This document shows positions 17,173 through 26,981 of a stretch of DNA of 64,000 bases, one piece after another (within the stretch, counting starts at the first letter, position 1; each line of letters begins with the position of its first letter). Origin of the DNA: Clostridium brassicae (GTDB lineage Bacteria > Bacillota > Clostridia > Clostridiales > Clostridiaceae); the NCBI RefSeq assembly GCF_026738875.1, contig NZ_JAPQFJ010000016.1:1-64000 (forward strand), read 5' to 3'. The position numbers and the translations under genes are program-made. The notes under the pieces were generated by a model. It was not told where the DNA came from and did not search any database. It saw only the letters and a program-made list of their open reading frames with translations.

Positions 17173-18034
17173 TGGATTGTGCCTCCTTTTTAAAATTAAA
17201 AAGATATATGTCATTTAAAGTAGGAACTACATTAATAGCATTAGAAACAGGAGGCTCCCCACCAATAACACGTGCTTTTATTTTCCCACCATCATCATAA
17301 ATCATTGAAATAGTACAATTCTTTAAGTGTTTATGTAACTCCATTTCATTTTGAAAGCTTACTTCCCACACTAGGTTATTACAGCGATTAACTAATTCTT
17401 TTTCAGTTCCACTCATTACAAAGTTACCATCTTTCAAGATAAATATTTCTTTTGCTATAAATTCCAAATCACTAACAATATGAGTAGAAATTAATATGGT
17501 TTGTTCATGACTAAGCTCTGAAATATAGTTTTTAAATCTTATTCTTTCTGTTGGATCCAAACCTGTTGTAGGTTCATCAAGCATTACAATTTTGGGATTT
17601 AGCAAAAAGGCTTGAGCAAGACCTACTCTTCTTAGTTGACCTCCAGATAAAGTTTTCAATTTCTTATGTTTTAAATCTGTCAAACCGAACAAATCTAGTT
17701 TTTTATCAATTTCTTTATTAATGAGATGTTGTGCAAGATTAGATTTGATATGTCCTAAATATGCCAAAAATTCCTGTACAGTCATATGTGGATAACCGCT
17801 AAAACTTTGTGGTAAAAACCCTAATAAAATTTCATTTATATCCTCAAGATTGGGATAGAGTACCTTGCCTTTATAATCTGTTAAAAAACCGCTAATTACT
17901 TTAAATAGAGTGGTTTTTCCAACACCATTAGCTCCTAAAAATCCATAAATACCATTTTCTAATTCAAGGTTAATATTATCCAGTACTACATTTTTTCCAT
18001 AATATTTTGTAACATTCAGTAATTTTAAACCCAT
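17162..18034 (-). CDS. ABC transporter ATP-binding protein
   Basis: A 290-residue ATPase of the CcmA/NatA type. Walker A is GANGVGKTT (about 34-42), the Q-loop is in LLGFLPQSFSGYP, the signature is LSGGQLRRVGLAQAF, Walker B is IVMLDEPTTGLDP and the H-loop is ILISTHIVSDLE. It has a C-terminal regulatory extension of about 70 residues. The second ATG (18034, MGLKLL) sits 8 bases from AGGAGG and is the likely start. First gene of a three-gene export operon with the two permeases downstream; no regulator is linked apart from the two-component system 3 kb further along. Confidence 0.93.
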   Translation of the reverse strand: MGLKLLNVTKYYGKNVVLDNINLELENGIYGFLGANGVGKTTLFKVISGFLTDYKGKVLYPNLEDINEILLGFLPQSFSGYPHMTVQEFLAYLGHIKSNLAQHLINKEIDKKLDLFGLTDLKHKKLKTLSGGQLRRVGLAQAFLLNPKIVMLDEPTTGLDPTERIRFKNYISELSHEQTILISTHIVSDLEFIAKEIFILKDGNFVMSGTEKELVNRCNNLVWEVSFQNEMELHKHLKNCTISMIYDDGGKIKARVIGGEPPVSNAINVVPTLNDIYLFNFKKEAQSNVK

Positions 18035-18147
18035 TATCATATCCTCCTTGTATACTGATATTTTTTGTTTTTCAGCGAAAACATTATATTACAAAGTGAT
18101 GACTTATTTAATTTTACAATTATTGTTATTTAACAAACTATTTACTA

Positions 18148-18708
18148 TTATACTGGTCTCATAAAAAAGCTAAAAGCATCCTTTCTATTTCCGTTAGCTT
18201 CATCTATAATATTCATGTTTCTAATATGATATATTTTATTTTTGTAATCTTTTGCTTGATTATCACATATATAGGCATAATCATAATTCCCCTCTTTTAC
18301 CCATCCCATAAATATATATGTGTGAGTAGGAAGACCGTATTTATTACCTCGATTATCTGTTGAAAAACATATATCTCCTGGTTTTAATTTTTTATAATTT
18401 CTTTCTTTTACCCACCCTTTTCCTTTTAAAAAAGGAATAAAATTAGCTACACTAGCCATATTTTTGGGGATTTCATAATTATTTTTTCTTAATACTTCTG
18501 ATACAAAATAAACACAAGAATTTTCAGATTTCCCATTATGGAGTTTTATTGCATCTGAGAATGCTATAGTTCTATTTTTTTTATCACTTAAAAAAGTATG
18601 GACACTTTTTCTTAAATGTGAGTTTTCTTCTCCTGGAGTTGGTAAAATCTCAATTAAAATAAACACTGCTAAAATAACTATTATTATAAATGAAATCCTC
18701 TTCTTCAC
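18148..18708 (-). CDS. Secreted NlpC/P60- or CHAP-like cysteine hydrolase
   Basis: 186 residues, GTG start 7 bases after GGGAGG. An N-terminal TM or uncleaved signal (MKKRISFIIIVILAVFILIE) exports it. The body has the order of a papain-like amidase: Cys in GKSENSCVYFVSEVLR (about 68), then KLKPGDICFS, His in LPTHTYIFMGW (about 128) and a polar third residue in YICDNQ. That order (Cys-helix, GD-strand, His) is typical of NlpC/P60 and CHAP peptidoglycan hydrolases. Family membership is by pattern only. It stands alone. Confidence 0.65.
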   Translation of the reverse strand: MKKRISFIIIVILAVFILIEILPTPGEENSHLRKSVHTFLSDKKNRTIAFSDAIKLHNGKSENSCVYFVSEVLRKNNYEIPKNMASVANFIPFLKGKGWVKERNYKKLKPGDICFSTDNRGNKYGLPTHTYIFMGWVKEGNYDYAYICDNQAKDYKNKIYHIRNMNIIDEANGNRKDAFSFFMRPV

Positions 18709-18920
18709 ATGTATACCTCCCTTATAAAATTAGATTTAATTTTCTAAAATAATGAACATCTATGCCTTATATTGCCTATCTATAAAAGATTATACAAAAA
18801 AATATTTACAAATAACTTACCATAATTCTTACAAATTTCTTAAGATAGTAGTGAAACTTAAATATATAATTTTTAAAACAAATATAAATACATAATAAAA
18901 AATTTATATTAAACTAACAT

Positions 18921-18950
18921 AAAAAACACACTGAATAAGTTTATTCAGTG
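18921..18950 (-). terminator. Minus-strand terminator
   Basis: A 10-bp stem CACTGAATAA / TTATTCAGTG (18929-18950) is preceded by an A-run, so it ends in T on the minus strand. It serves the HD-GYP gene, with the 99-bp element at 18969 lying between gene and terminator. Confidence 0.7.
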
Positions 18951-18968
18951 CTCAGACTTGTAGACAAA

Positions 18969-19067
18969 AGGTGCTGTCAAATTAAAAAATTTACATACAT
19001 ATACTGTTTTGAAAGTTTAAATTCAACACAATATATTGTAGAATTTATTATTAATTCGTCAGCACCT
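18969..19067. mobile_element. 99-bp MITE-like element with terminal inverted repeats
   Basis: The ends AGGTGCTGTCAAATTAA and (reverse complement) AGGTGCTGACGAATTAA match at 15 of 17 positions. The interior of about 65 bases is AT-rich and noncoding. This looks like a miniature inverted-repeat element or the residue of an internally deleted insertion sequence. No target-site duplication is obvious in the flanks. It lies between the HD-GYP stop codon and its terminator. Confidence 0.5.
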
Positions 19068-19096
19068 AATCATATCTAACCTACTAAGTTTTGAAA

Positions 19097-20245
19097 CTAG
19101 ATTTCTTCTTTAAATTTGTCATAAGTTTCTAAAATATCTTTTTTCCCAATTATCAAAGCCTCTACTACATCAGAATCAAAATGTTTTCCACTTTCTTCAA
19201 CTACTATATTTATAGCTTCTTCCACATCCATAGCCATTTTATAAGGTCTTTTAGATGAAAGAGCATCAAGAACATCAGCTACTGATACAATTCTAGCTGC
19301 TAAAGGTATATATTGTCCATATAAGCCATAAGGGTACCCAGTTCCATCAAATTTTTCATGATGAGCTATTGCAATATCAATAGCCATTTTGAAAAAATCT
19401 TTAGCTCTTCCAGATAAAGACGTACTTGCTTTATATAATACATCTGCTCCTATAATTGTGTGTGTTTTTATAACATCAAATTCTTCTGGTGTCAGCTTGC
19501 CTTGCTTCAATAATATTCCATCTGGTATTCCAACTTTACCTATATCATGCATAGCACTCGAATGGTATATATCAATAATATATTTATTGTTAATAATGTT
19601 TTTATATTTCTCATTGTTACTTAAGTTTAGTGCAAGTATTTTAGAGATTTCTTGAATTCTTTCAATATGCTTCCCAGTAACGTTGTCTTTTGATTCTACA
19701 AGTTTTGCAAAGCCTTTTACACAAGCTATTATCAACCCATCATCTAAAATACATTTTTCCAGGGATACCACAATACAATTTGCAATAATCTCACCAAGCA
19801 CTATATCTTTTTCAGAATAAGCATTAGAGTGACTACTATAAAAAATAATGACTCCCTTACATATTTCATTACTAATAATTGGAATATATAGATTTGATTG
19901 TACTTTATCTAAATCATCTTCAAAATTTGATTCCCTCATATTAAAACTAATATCATTTTTTATATCCATGTTAATTATCTTAGATTTTTTGTTTTTTATT
20001 ATATCTTTTAAATAAGATTTATATAAATTTGACTTAAACCCATACTCAACTGTGGATTTATTTTTACATATAACATAATTTGAATAATCATCTTTGTTGT
20101 CGGTAAATAAAATCACACATATCTTATCAAAGGAAATGCAATCATCAAATGTGTTGTATATAATTTCTACTATATTCTTCATATCCTGTTCCATATTAGC
20201 TTTTTCAATTAGAAAAGAGATCTTTTTTAGTAATATTTCAACCAT
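19097..20245 (-). CDS. GAF/HD-GYP cyclic-di-GMP phosphodiesterase
   Basis: 382 residues, cytoplasmic. Residues about 1-155 form a GAF-like sensor domain (ICVILFTDN.., LYIPIISNEICKGVIIFYSS). The rest is HD-GYP: SSAMHDIGKVGIPDGILLK (HD), then a downstream His pair and HHEKFDGTGYPYGLYGQ (GYP) and AARIVSVADVLDALSS. HD-GYP proteins hydrolyse c-di-GMP to GMP. No TM segment and no receiver are present, so activity is probably tuned by a small ligand or redox state sensed by GAF. Monocistronic. Confidence 0.9.
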   Translation of the reverse strand: MVEILLKKISFLIEKANMEQDMKNIVEIIYNTFDDCISFDKICVILFTDNKDDYSNYVICKNKSTVEYGFKSNLYKSYLKDIIKNKKSKIINMDIKNDISFNMRESNFEDDLDKVQSNLYIPIISNEICKGVIIFYSSHSNAYSEKDIVLGEIIANCIVVSLEKCILDDGLIIACVKGFAKLVESKDNVTGKHIERIQEISKILALNLSNNEKYKNIINNKYIIDIYHSSAMHDIGKVGIPDGILLKQGKLTPEEFDVIKTHTIIGADVLYKASTSLSGRAKDFFKMAIDIAIAHHEKFDGTGYPYGLYGQYIPLAARIVSVADVLDALSSKRPYKMAMDVEEAINIVVEESGKHFDSDVVEALIIGKKDILETYDKFKEEI

Positions 20246-20770
20246 CTATAAACACTTCCTACTTTAAATACTTTATATCTTATCATTTGTATGTATTAAG
20301 AAAGTTTATTATAGATAGATATTATTCTAAATGTATTCTATTTTGTAGTCATAGTCATAGTTATAGTTTAATATACATTATGAATAGCTTGTCCCTATAA
20401 AATCACATTCAATTGTGATAAAGAATACTTTTTATATACTTTTAAACTTCGTATATCAACTGTATATTCCCACTAACATTTTACTTATGAATAGATTGAA
20501 ACTACTCTCTACATAATGTTTTCTTTACTTCGTATGCAAACTGAAGTCAAAAATCCTATTTGCCCTATATATAATATGCATGTTTTAATAAATTAGTTCC
20601 TTATATTTTTATTTCTATTGCGTACTTGTTCGTACTTATACTATTGTTTATTTTCTCATAATAAATTTCAATGTACTATTTATAATAAAAAACCCCATGA
20701 AATAGATTTTTTAATCATCTACTCCATAGGGTGCACTTTAGAATTTTAAAACTTAAGAAGTTTTTTATTA
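20246..20770. other. 525-bp intergenic region, weak terminator only
   Basis: No gene seen. Around 20690-20735 the words ACCCCATG and CATAGGGT flank a T-rich loop and may form a terminator for the glucosaminidase gene on the minus strand. A repeated GTACTTgttcGTACTT is at about 20623-20638. Confidence 0.4.
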
Positions 20771-21688
20771 CTACTTAATTTGCTTAATTATATCATATAT
20801 TTTTATGATCTCTTGCCCGTAATTATTCCCAGGAACAGCCCATCTGCCATTTAAATCTTCCCAGTTAGGAGCAACACCTAACAATCCACATTCTTTTAAT
20901 ATAAAATATCTAGGGTCTACACATTCACTTTTTAATTCTTCTGTGGTTGCATAACCTTTTAAGTGTTGTATTTGAGCTTTCACACCTTCTCTCGCTTCTT
21001 TAAACCAAGCCCCCTTTCCTACAGGACTATTATTAAGAGCACCTATTCCTGCATAATTATTCTGTTCTGGAAGAACTTGTCCACCGTATTTAAAGTAACC
21101 AGTTTCTTTAATACTTTGACAAAAAGCTATATCTCCTCTTACTCCCTCAATTTCACCTTCTTCTAAGAAGATTTTAGCTAGCTGATATATATCAACAGAT
21201 AATTTTGGAGTAGGATTATGGTTTAATACAAACTTGGCCATCTGTTCTGCTGATAACTCTTCTTTTCCTATAATTGAATTTATTATTTTACTTTCTTCTG
21301 AGAATTTTTTTATTTTAAATTTCATCATTTTTAAATCTTTCATTTTTTTACCTTTTACCGAAGCTATATTATTACTTATTATTAATAAATAACTTTCGTT
21401 ATTTTTATATCCATCTAGGGGTGCTTTTATTTTAACAGTTTGTCCATTGTCTAATAACACAAACTCCAATCCACCTACTAAATTATCATTAGAATCTTTT
21501 ACTACTATATTTTCATTATTAATTGTTTCTGGATCAACTGGCTGATTAAATTTAATTACCCATTCTTTTTTATAATCTATATCTTCACTTATTTCATCTG
21601 CATAACAATAAGTGTTTTTAAATATAAATATTGCTGTAAATAATAGTGAATAAATTATGATTTTTTTTAGTTTAAAGTGTTTCTTCAT
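20771..21688 (-). CDS. Secreted Ig-like/glucosaminidase cell-wall protein
   Basis: 305 residues. A signal peptide (MKKHFKLKKIIIYSLLFTAI, then FIFKNTYCYADE) is followed by an SbsA-type Ig-like domain at about 40-125 (WVIKFNQPVDPETINNENIV, LLDNGQTVKIKAPLDGYKNN). The C-terminal half is a glucosaminidase (Glyco_hydro_73-like) domain: AKIFLEEGEIEGVRGDIAFC, QSIKETGYFKYGGQV with the expected catalytic Glu, NNYAGIGALN, and GRWAVPGNNYGQEIIKIYD. It would cleave peptidoglycan glycan strands or act in wall turnover. RBS TAGGAGTGG. Fits the other wall hydrolases in this window. Confidence 0.88.
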   Translation of the reverse strand: MKKHFKLKKIIIYSLLFTAIFIFKNTYCYADEISEDIDYKKEWVIKFNQPVDPETINNENIVVKDSNDNLVGGLEFVLLDNGQTVKIKAPLDGYKNNESYLLIISNNIASVKGKKMKDLKMMKFKIKKFSEESKIINSIIGKEELSAEQMAKFVLNHNPTPKLSVDIYQLAKIFLEEGEIEGVRGDIAFCQSIKETGYFKYGGQVLPEQNNYAGIGALNNSPVGKGAWFKEAREGVKAQIQHLKGYATTEELKSECVDPRYFILKECGLLGVAPNWEDLNGRWAVPGNNYGQEIIKIYDIIKQIK

Positions 21689-21773
21689 TTTTCCACTCCT
21701 AAAGTATAATATTTTTAGTCTATATATTAAATTTTAAATTAAAATAAATAGTTATATTAAATTTAAAATAATT

Positions 21774-22079
21774 TTACAAATTACTTTTGTCTATATCGCT
21801 TTTATCATTTTTTTTAGGAAACCATCCTTTCTTTACTCTTTCTTCCTGTTCAAATATTTCATGAATACTCCAAAGCCATGAAAATCCTGCTACTCCTAAT
21901 GCAGCAGATATTAATTGGTTGTTTACATATAGTGATGCTAAAATAAATGTAATTCCTAGGATCAAAAAAACTGGCCATATTTTTTTACTAAAATAGTACT
22001 CACCTTTGATAACTATAGGATGAAATATTCCTATTATTAAAAATGAAATAACCCCTATCATAATTCCATGAAAATTCAA
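21774..22079 (-). CDS. DUF4491 family membrane protein
   Basis: 101 residues with three hydrophobic segments (MIGVISFLIIGIFHPIVIKG, VFLILGITFILASLYV, ISAALGVAGFSWLWSIHEIF) and a charged tail (EQEERVKKGWFPKKN). This matches the DUF4491 family of small clostridial and Bacteroides membrane proteins of unknown function. The frame begins with TTG preceded by GAGGAG. Single gene bounded by a strong hairpin upstream at 22162. Confidence 0.8.
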   Translation of the reverse strand: MNFHGIMIGVISFLIIGIFHPIVIKGEYYFSKKIWPVFLILGITFILASLYVNNQLISAALGVAGFSWLWSIHEIFEQEERVKKGWFPKKNDKSDIDKSNL

Positions 22080-22161
22080 AACGTATCCTCTCCTCTTCTA
22101 TAGCTGAAAATTACTATAAGATATATTCTTCTATTATGTTAAAAATCCTTCTTTAATACTA

Positions 22162-22211
22162 AAAATAAACTATAAAATTAAAATTTTCCTCTTCATTTTA
22201 TAGTTTATTTT
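22162..22211. terminator. Perfect 17-bp hairpin
   Basis: AAAATAAACTATAAAAT / ATTTTATAGTTTATTTT is a perfect stem. It lies between the divergent DUF4491 and YjiH genes, so it may end stray transcription or be structural. Confidence 0.55.
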
Positions 22212-22323
22212 AAAATTTACACCTTGATAAGGTTATATTTATACATTATAATCAATAATGTTGCATAAAAAGGATTCTTGCTTTTAAGTGGAGTTTTTAC
22301 TTTATCTGAAAGCTATTAACAAA

Positions 22324-22395
22324 ATTCTAAGAAGTGTTACTCCTTAGAATGTGGTATCCTTTAGAGAAAATCGTTATCCAGAGTATATTGGATAA
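22324..22395 (+). promoter_or_regulatory. Two hairpins in the YjiH-gene leader
   Basis: ATTCTAAG / CTTAGAAT (22324-22350) and TTATCC / GGATAA (22374-22395) form two stems just before the RBS of the YjiH gene. They could be a leader structure. No known riboswitch class was recognised. Confidence 0.3.
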
Positions 22396-22424
22396 ATATT
22401 TACTATGTTAAAAGGAGCTTTAAT

Positions 22425-23783
22425 ATGAGAAAACGGACATTATTTAAATATTCATGGAAAAATTTACTTAAATTTTTACTTCCTTCTTTATTAGGAATTT
22501 TATTTTTTATAACCCCTATTTCATACCAAGGAGAAATCACTATACCTATTGCAGTCCTTGCAAAATCTGTTCAGAATCTCCTTTTAAAAAATTTACCAGG
22601 AATTATGACAATTATTATATCTATTACTTTTTTAGGTACAACAATAACTAAATTATTTAAACCTAAAACAATTTTAGATAATAAATTTTTATATACATTA
22701 TTTAATGTATCATCAATGTGGTTTATTAGTAGAATTGTGGGCTTTGTATTTGCAATTTCTACATTTTTTAAGATAGGTCCAGAATTTATTTGGTCACAAG
22801 ATACAGGTGGTTTATTATTAAATGATCTTCTACCAATATTATTTTCAGTATTTCTTTTTGCAGGAATGCTTCTTCCACTGCTTTTAGACTTTGGTTTATT
22901 AGAATTTTTTGGAGCAATATTTACAAAAATAATGAGACCTATTTTTTCATTACCTGGACGTTCTTCGATAGATTGTATAGCCTCATGGCTTGGTGATGGA
23001 ACAATTGGAGTAATGCTTACTAGCAAGCAATATGAAGAAGGATATTATACTAAAAGAGAAGCAGCGGTTATTGGGACAACCTTCTCAGCAGTTTCAATAA
23101 CCTTTAGCCTTGTGGTTATATCCCAAGTGAATCTAGCGCACCTTTTTATACCTTTTTATTTAACTATAACTATTGCAGGATTATGTGCTGCTATAATAAT
23201 TCCACGTATTCCTCCTCTTTCTAGAAAGCCAGACACATATTATAATGGTATAAAAAAGGAATCTTCAGAAATAATTCCGGATGGTTATACTCCTTTTCAA
23301 TGGGGATTAACTAAAGCTATGGAAAGAGCTAGTGAGAATAATAGTCTTCGTAACTTTATAACACAAGGAGTTCAAAATATACTTGATATGTGGTTAGGAG
23401 TTGCACCTGTTGTTATGGCTATGGGAACAACTGCCCTTATATTGGCTAAATATACCCCTGTATTTCAATGGATGGGATTGCCTTTTATACCTATATTAAA
23501 ACTTTTACAGATACCAGAAGCAAGAGAAGCTTCCCAAACTCTTATTGTTGGTTTTGCAGACATGTTTCTTCCATCTGTTATTGGAGCTACAATAAAAAGT
23601 GAACTAACAAGATTTGTAATAGCTTGCGTTTCTGTTACACAGCTAATTTATATGTCAGAGGTAGGCGGTCTTTTACTTGGATCGAAAATAGATGTTTCTA
23701 TAAAGGATTTACTAATAATATTTCTTCAACGAACAATTGTCACATTACCTATAGTAGCATTTATAGCTCATATAATATTCTAA
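22425..23783 (+). CDS. YjiH-family membrane protein (Gate domain)
   Basis: 452 residues with about 10 TM segments, RBS AAAGGAGC. The start (WKNLLKFLLPSLLGILFFIT, then PISYQGEITIPIAVLAK) and the central FAGMLLPLLLDFGLLEFFGA and SSIDCIASWLGDGTIGVMLT match the YjiH family, which contains nucleoside-recognition (Gate) helices. The substrate is not established for the family. It is followed by a strong terminator and stands alone on the plus strand. Confidence 0.88.
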   Translation: MRKRTLFKYSWKNLLKFLLPSLLGILFFITPISYQGEITIPIAVLAKSVQNLLLKNLPGIMTIIISITFLGTTITKLFKPKTILDNKFLYTLFNVSSMWFISRIVGFVFAISTFFKIGPEFIWSQDTGGLLLNDLLPILFSVFLFAGMLLPLLLDFGLLEFFGAIFTKIMRPIFSLPGRSSIDCIASWLGDGTIGVMLTSKQYEEGYYTKREAAVIGTTFSAVSITFSLVVISQVNLAHLFIPFYLTITIAGLCAAIIIPRIPPLSRKPDTYYNGIKKESSEIIPDGYTPFQWGLTKAMERASENNSLRNFITQGVQNILDMWLGVAPVVMAMGTTALILAKYTPVFQWMGLPFIPILKLLQIPEAREASQTLIVGFADMFLPSVIGATIKSELTRFVIACVSVTQLIYMSEVGGLLLGSKIDVSIKDLLIIFLQRTIVTLPIVAFIAHIIF

Positions 23784-23790
23784 AAAGTTA

Positions 23791-23841
23791 GGTTGTTGAA
23801 TAATCCATAAGTAAAAATGAATTATTCAACAACCTTTTTAT
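23791..23841 (+). terminator. Strong intrinsic terminator
   Basis: A 15-bp stem AGGTTGTTGAATAAT / ATTATTCAACAACCT followed by TTTTTATTT, 8 bases after the YjiH stop. Confidence 0.92.
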
Positions 23842-23918
23842 TTACTGATAAAGCTATAATTTAAATTTATAATATACTTATAATGAAACATCATACTAAG
23901 ACAAATATATTATTTTAA

Positions 23919-24257
23919 TTACTCCCATTCTTTCCAAACTTCAGGCTTATATCCTACAGTAGCTTGTTTACCGTTTCTTACTATAGGAGTATTATATAAT
24001 TTAGAATTTTCTAAAAGCAAATCCTCTTTTATGCTGGCCTCTCTAATATGTTGAAGATTTAGCTTTGTGTATTCTTTAGATTTATTATTTATTAGTTCAG
24101 ACAAACCTACTGAAGATTTAACGCTTTGTAATTCTCTTTTACTTAATCCCTTTTCATTTAAATCAATAAATTGGTATTTAATTCGTCTCTCTTTAAAATA
24201 TCTTTCAGCTTTTTTTGTATCAAAGCATTTTTTAATTCCGAAAATTTGAATATTCAT
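23919..24257 (-). CDS. ArsC/Spx-family thioredoxin-fold protein
   Basis: 112 residues of the ArsC-like family (YffB/Spx branch). The N-terminal strand-helix IFGIKKCFDTKKAERYF carries a single Cys (Cys11, not CxxC). IKYQFIDLNEKGLSKREL follows and the C-terminal YNTPIVRNGKQATVGYKPEV is the usual cis-Pro and late strand. True arsenate reductase activity is not implied: only Cys11 is present at the active site. RBS AAGGAG. Isolated gene. Confidence 0.88.
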   Translation of the reverse strand: MNIQIFGIKKCFDTKKAERYFKERRIKYQFIDLNEKGLSKRELQSVKSSVGLSELINNKSKEYTKLNLQHIREASIKEDLLLENSKLYNTPIVRNGKQATVGYKPEVWKEWE

Positions 24258-24476
24258 TATTATATTTTCTCCTTTTATTAACTACTTTAATGGACAATTC
24301 TTATTATAACATTGTAGTTGTTTAAATAAAAATATTCAAATTTAAAATAGTATACTATTTTCCTCTTCAAATACAACCTTAATATATAGGCAAGGAACTT
24401 GCATGAAGTTATGTACTTATTAAATTATGCAACCTTCTAAAGTATAAGAAATGCTTTTATAGGTTAACTAAAAGTG

Positions 24477-24528
24477 AAAAAAGCTAAAACTTTTTAAATT
24501 CCTAAGGTTTCAATAAGTTTTAGCTTTT
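24477..24528 (-). terminator. Terminator overlapping the GIY-YIG 3' end
   Basis: A 14-bp stem AAAAGCTAAAACTT / AAGTTTTAGCTTTT spans the stop codon of the 24494 gene, with a T-run on the minus strand. Confidence 0.85.
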
Positions 24529-24742
24529 GTATTCTGGATAATTTTTTAATTTGATATTCTCTTTGCATAGCCTCTTCTTTTGTTTTAAATTTTTCAAAAT
24601 ATTTTAATACTACAGGGCGTCTACATCTTGTATATTTAGCACCTTTTCCTTCATTATGTTGTTTAATTCTTCTTTCAATATCTGTTGTCCATCCCGTATA
24701 AAGAGTTCCATCTTTACATTTTACAATATAAATATAAGCCAT
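24494..24742 (-). CDS. GIY-YIG nuclease superfamily protein (YazA/UPF0213)
   Basis: 82 residues, a single GIY-YIG domain of the UPF0213 group. MAYIYIVKCKDGTLYTGWT supplies the two Tyr-containing strands, IERRIKQHNEGKGAKYTRC the conserved Arg region, and FEKFKTKEEAMQREYQIKKL the catalytic Glu helix. Such stand-alone domains are common in Firmicutes; their cellular substrate is unclear. The terminator hairpin is built into the last codons. Confidence 0.93.
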   Translation of the reverse strand: MAYIYIVKCKDGTLYTGWTTDIERRIKQHNEGKGAKYTRCRRPVVLKYFEKFKTKEEAMQREYQIKKLSRIQKLKLIETLGI

Positions 24743-24904
24743 ATGTAGTACCTTCCCCCACCTTATATGTATCTGTAACTTTAAAACTGTATAATTATGT
24801 CCAAATTTACTATTACATATTTTATTATACTTAGCATCTTAAAAATTCTCTTCTACTATATTTTGTAGCATATTATTCCGATTCTATTTAAAAAACTTCA
24901 AAAC

Positions 24905-24959
24905 AATAAAGAATAAAATTTCTTAATGTGTTCCAAATTAAGAGGTTCTATTCTTTATT
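24905..24959 (-). terminator. Terminator after MCP gene
   Basis: AATAAAGAAT / ATTCTTTATT with further pairing inside, just past the stop codon of the MCP gene (24995) on the minus strand. Confidence 0.6.
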
Positions 24960-24994
24960 AATTTTAGCATATATTTAAAATTTAGTGTAATTTA

Positions 24995-26719
24995 TTAAAT
25001 TTTAGACGACTCATTAATATTCATTAATTTAAAATTATTAACCTTGTTCATCATTTCTTTAGACATATCACTTAAAGAATGTACTGTTGCTGCCAACTCT
25101 TCTGCCGATGCCCCCATTTCTTCAGATGATGCTGCTATCTCCTCCGCTGATGCTGATACTTCTTCAGATACTGAAGATATATCTTCTACTTTTTGCAAAA
25201 TAACATTCTTTTCTTCATTTATATTATTAGCCAAGTAGTTTATCTCCTTAACTTCTGGTACAATATTGTCAATTGCTTTAGTTATATTTTTAAATGAGCT
25301 TATAGTAGTATCAATTACTTTAATTTGAGTATTCAATTCTAAATTCATAGTATTTGAGTTATCTATAATAATATTTGTATCTTGTGATATATTATTTATT
25401 AAAACATTTATGTTTTCCGCTGAAACCTTGCTCTGCTCTGCAAGTTTTCTAATTTCCTCAGCAACTACAGCAAACCCTTTTCCAGATTCCCCTGCTCTTG
25501 CAGCTTCAATAGCTGCATTTAATGCTAATAAATTAGTTTGGTCTGCAATACTATCTATGAGGCCTGTTATTTCATTAATTTTATCTATATTTTCTCCAAA
25601 ACTATTTATTTTATCTCCAAAATTTTTAGAAGAATTACTTACTTCTGTTATAGATTGAATCAGGTGATGCATTTTTTCATTACCTTCACCTGTCATAGAA
25701 TTAATACCATCAAAAGTTGAATAAACATCTTCTATTGACTTAACCATCTTCTCTAAATTATCTCCAAATTTATTTAACACTTCTGTAATATCAAATAGAT
25801 TTTCTGACTGTGTCCCTACCCCTGTAGCAACATCTTGAATAGCAGTAGCTACACCTTGTGAAGAATTAGCTGTTTCTTCTGAAGCAGTAGAAACATTTTC
25901 AGAGGTATCCTCAATATTTTCAGCCATTTCTTTAACACTTAGAAGCATTATATTAAAAGATTCTTGCATTAATTTTACCGAATGTGATAACTCACCTATT
26001 TCATCATGCCTTTTTACTAGGTTATCTGGAATCTGTAAAGATAAGTTTCCTTCAGCCATAAAGCCTAAATATTTTATAGCCTCTCCAAGATGTTTTGTTA
26101 TATTGGTTGTAATTAATGATGCAATTATAAATACTAAAACCCCTATTACTAAAGTAACTCCTAAAATTGTATACATCATTGTACTTATCTGTTTATTTAC
26201 ATCACTTTGATTAATTCCAACAAAAAACATTCCTATATTTTTACCATTATTATCTTTTATTGGAATATATATAACTTCATATGGCTGGTCTAAAACTTTA
26301 GCTTGTCCTGTGTATTCTTGTCCATCTTTTAATACCTTTTGTGCAACTTCTTCAGAAACTTTAGTGCCTACCGCTCTTTTACCTTCATTTTGTACAGTTG
26401 TAGATATTCTCACATCATTTAAAAATATGGTTACCTCATTATTTGTCTTTTCTTTTATCATATCTACAAATTCAGTATCATTATTAAATAATTTTTCACC
26501 TTTATATAAATTTCCTTCTTCTATTCTCCAATCACCTTTGTATTTTTCATTAATTAAGTTTAATGCCAATTCTCCATTAGAATTTAAACTCTTATTATTG
26601 GTATTTTTAACTAATTTGTTAACGTTATAAAGTGTAGCTATAAGTATAGCTATAAGTAAGAATATAATTGTAAATATTGACATTAACGATATCTTACCTT
26701 TTATTTTTAATTTTCTCAC
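24995..26719 (-). CDS. Methyl-accepting chemotaxis protein, Cache sensor
   Basis: 574 residues, GTG start 7 bases from GGGGAG. TM1 is at about 10-32. The outer domain (33-180) contains [30 protein letters not shown] and [20 protein letters not shown], typical of a single Cache_3 domain binding small carboxylates or similar. TM2 at about 183-205 leads to HAMP ([20 protein letters not shown]) and the signalling hairpin with [40 protein letters not shown] and VRKLAEQS. The C-terminus is rich in Ser/Ala/Glu ([18 protein letters not shown]), the methylation-region style. Signals to CheA/CheW encoded elsewhere. Confidence 0.93.
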   Translation of the reverse strand: MRKLKIKGKISLMSIFTIIFLLIAILIATLYNVNKLVKNTNNKSLNSNGELALNLINEKYKGDWRIEEGNLYKGEKLFNNDTEFVDMIKEKTNNEVTIFLNDVRISTTVQNEGKRAVGTKVSEEVAQKVLKDGQEYTGQAKVLDQPYEVIYIPIKDNNGKNIGMFFVGINQSDVNKQISTMMYTILGVTLVIGVLVFIIASLITTNITKHLGEAIKYLGFMAEGNLSLQIPDNLVKRHDEIGELSHSVKLMQESFNIMLLSVKEMAENIEDTSENVSTASEETANSSQGVATAIQDVATGVGTQSENLFDITEVLNKFGDNLEKMVKSIEDVYSTFDGINSMTGEGNEKMHHLIQSITEVSNSSKNFGDKINSFGENIDKINEITGLIDSIADQTNLLALNAAIEAARAGESGKGFAVVAEEIRKLAEQSKVSAENINVLINNISQDTNIIIDNSNTMNLELNTQIKVIDTTISSFKNITKAIDNIVPEVKEINYLANNINEEKNVILQKVEDISSVSEEVSASAEEIAASSEEMGASAEELAATVHSLSDMSKEMMNKVNNFKLMNINESSKI

Positions 26720-26954
26720 ACAACCACTCCCCTGTTGTCTAATTTTTTGTTATTATATTTATTTATCGACATTTTTTTATGTTTATAAATAATGTTTTCT
26801 AAGAAAATATAATATATTTAAAATTAATTTTCCTTAAAATGTAATTAAATCAATTTTACAACATTATAATAAACTAAATTATTCTATAGATACAATTAAT
26901 TATATTCTAATTTTATTAAAATAAATATTCTACTTTTTGTCTATAAAAATTAGG

Positions 26955-26978
26955 TAGAGCCTAAATTTTTAGGCTCTA
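26955..26978. terminator. Hairpin after propeller-like gene
   Basis: An 11-bp stem TAGAGCCTAAA / TTTAGGCTCTA directly past the stop codon at 26982 on the minus strand, followed there by ATTTTTATAG. Confidence 0.65.
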
Positions 26979-26981
26979 AAT

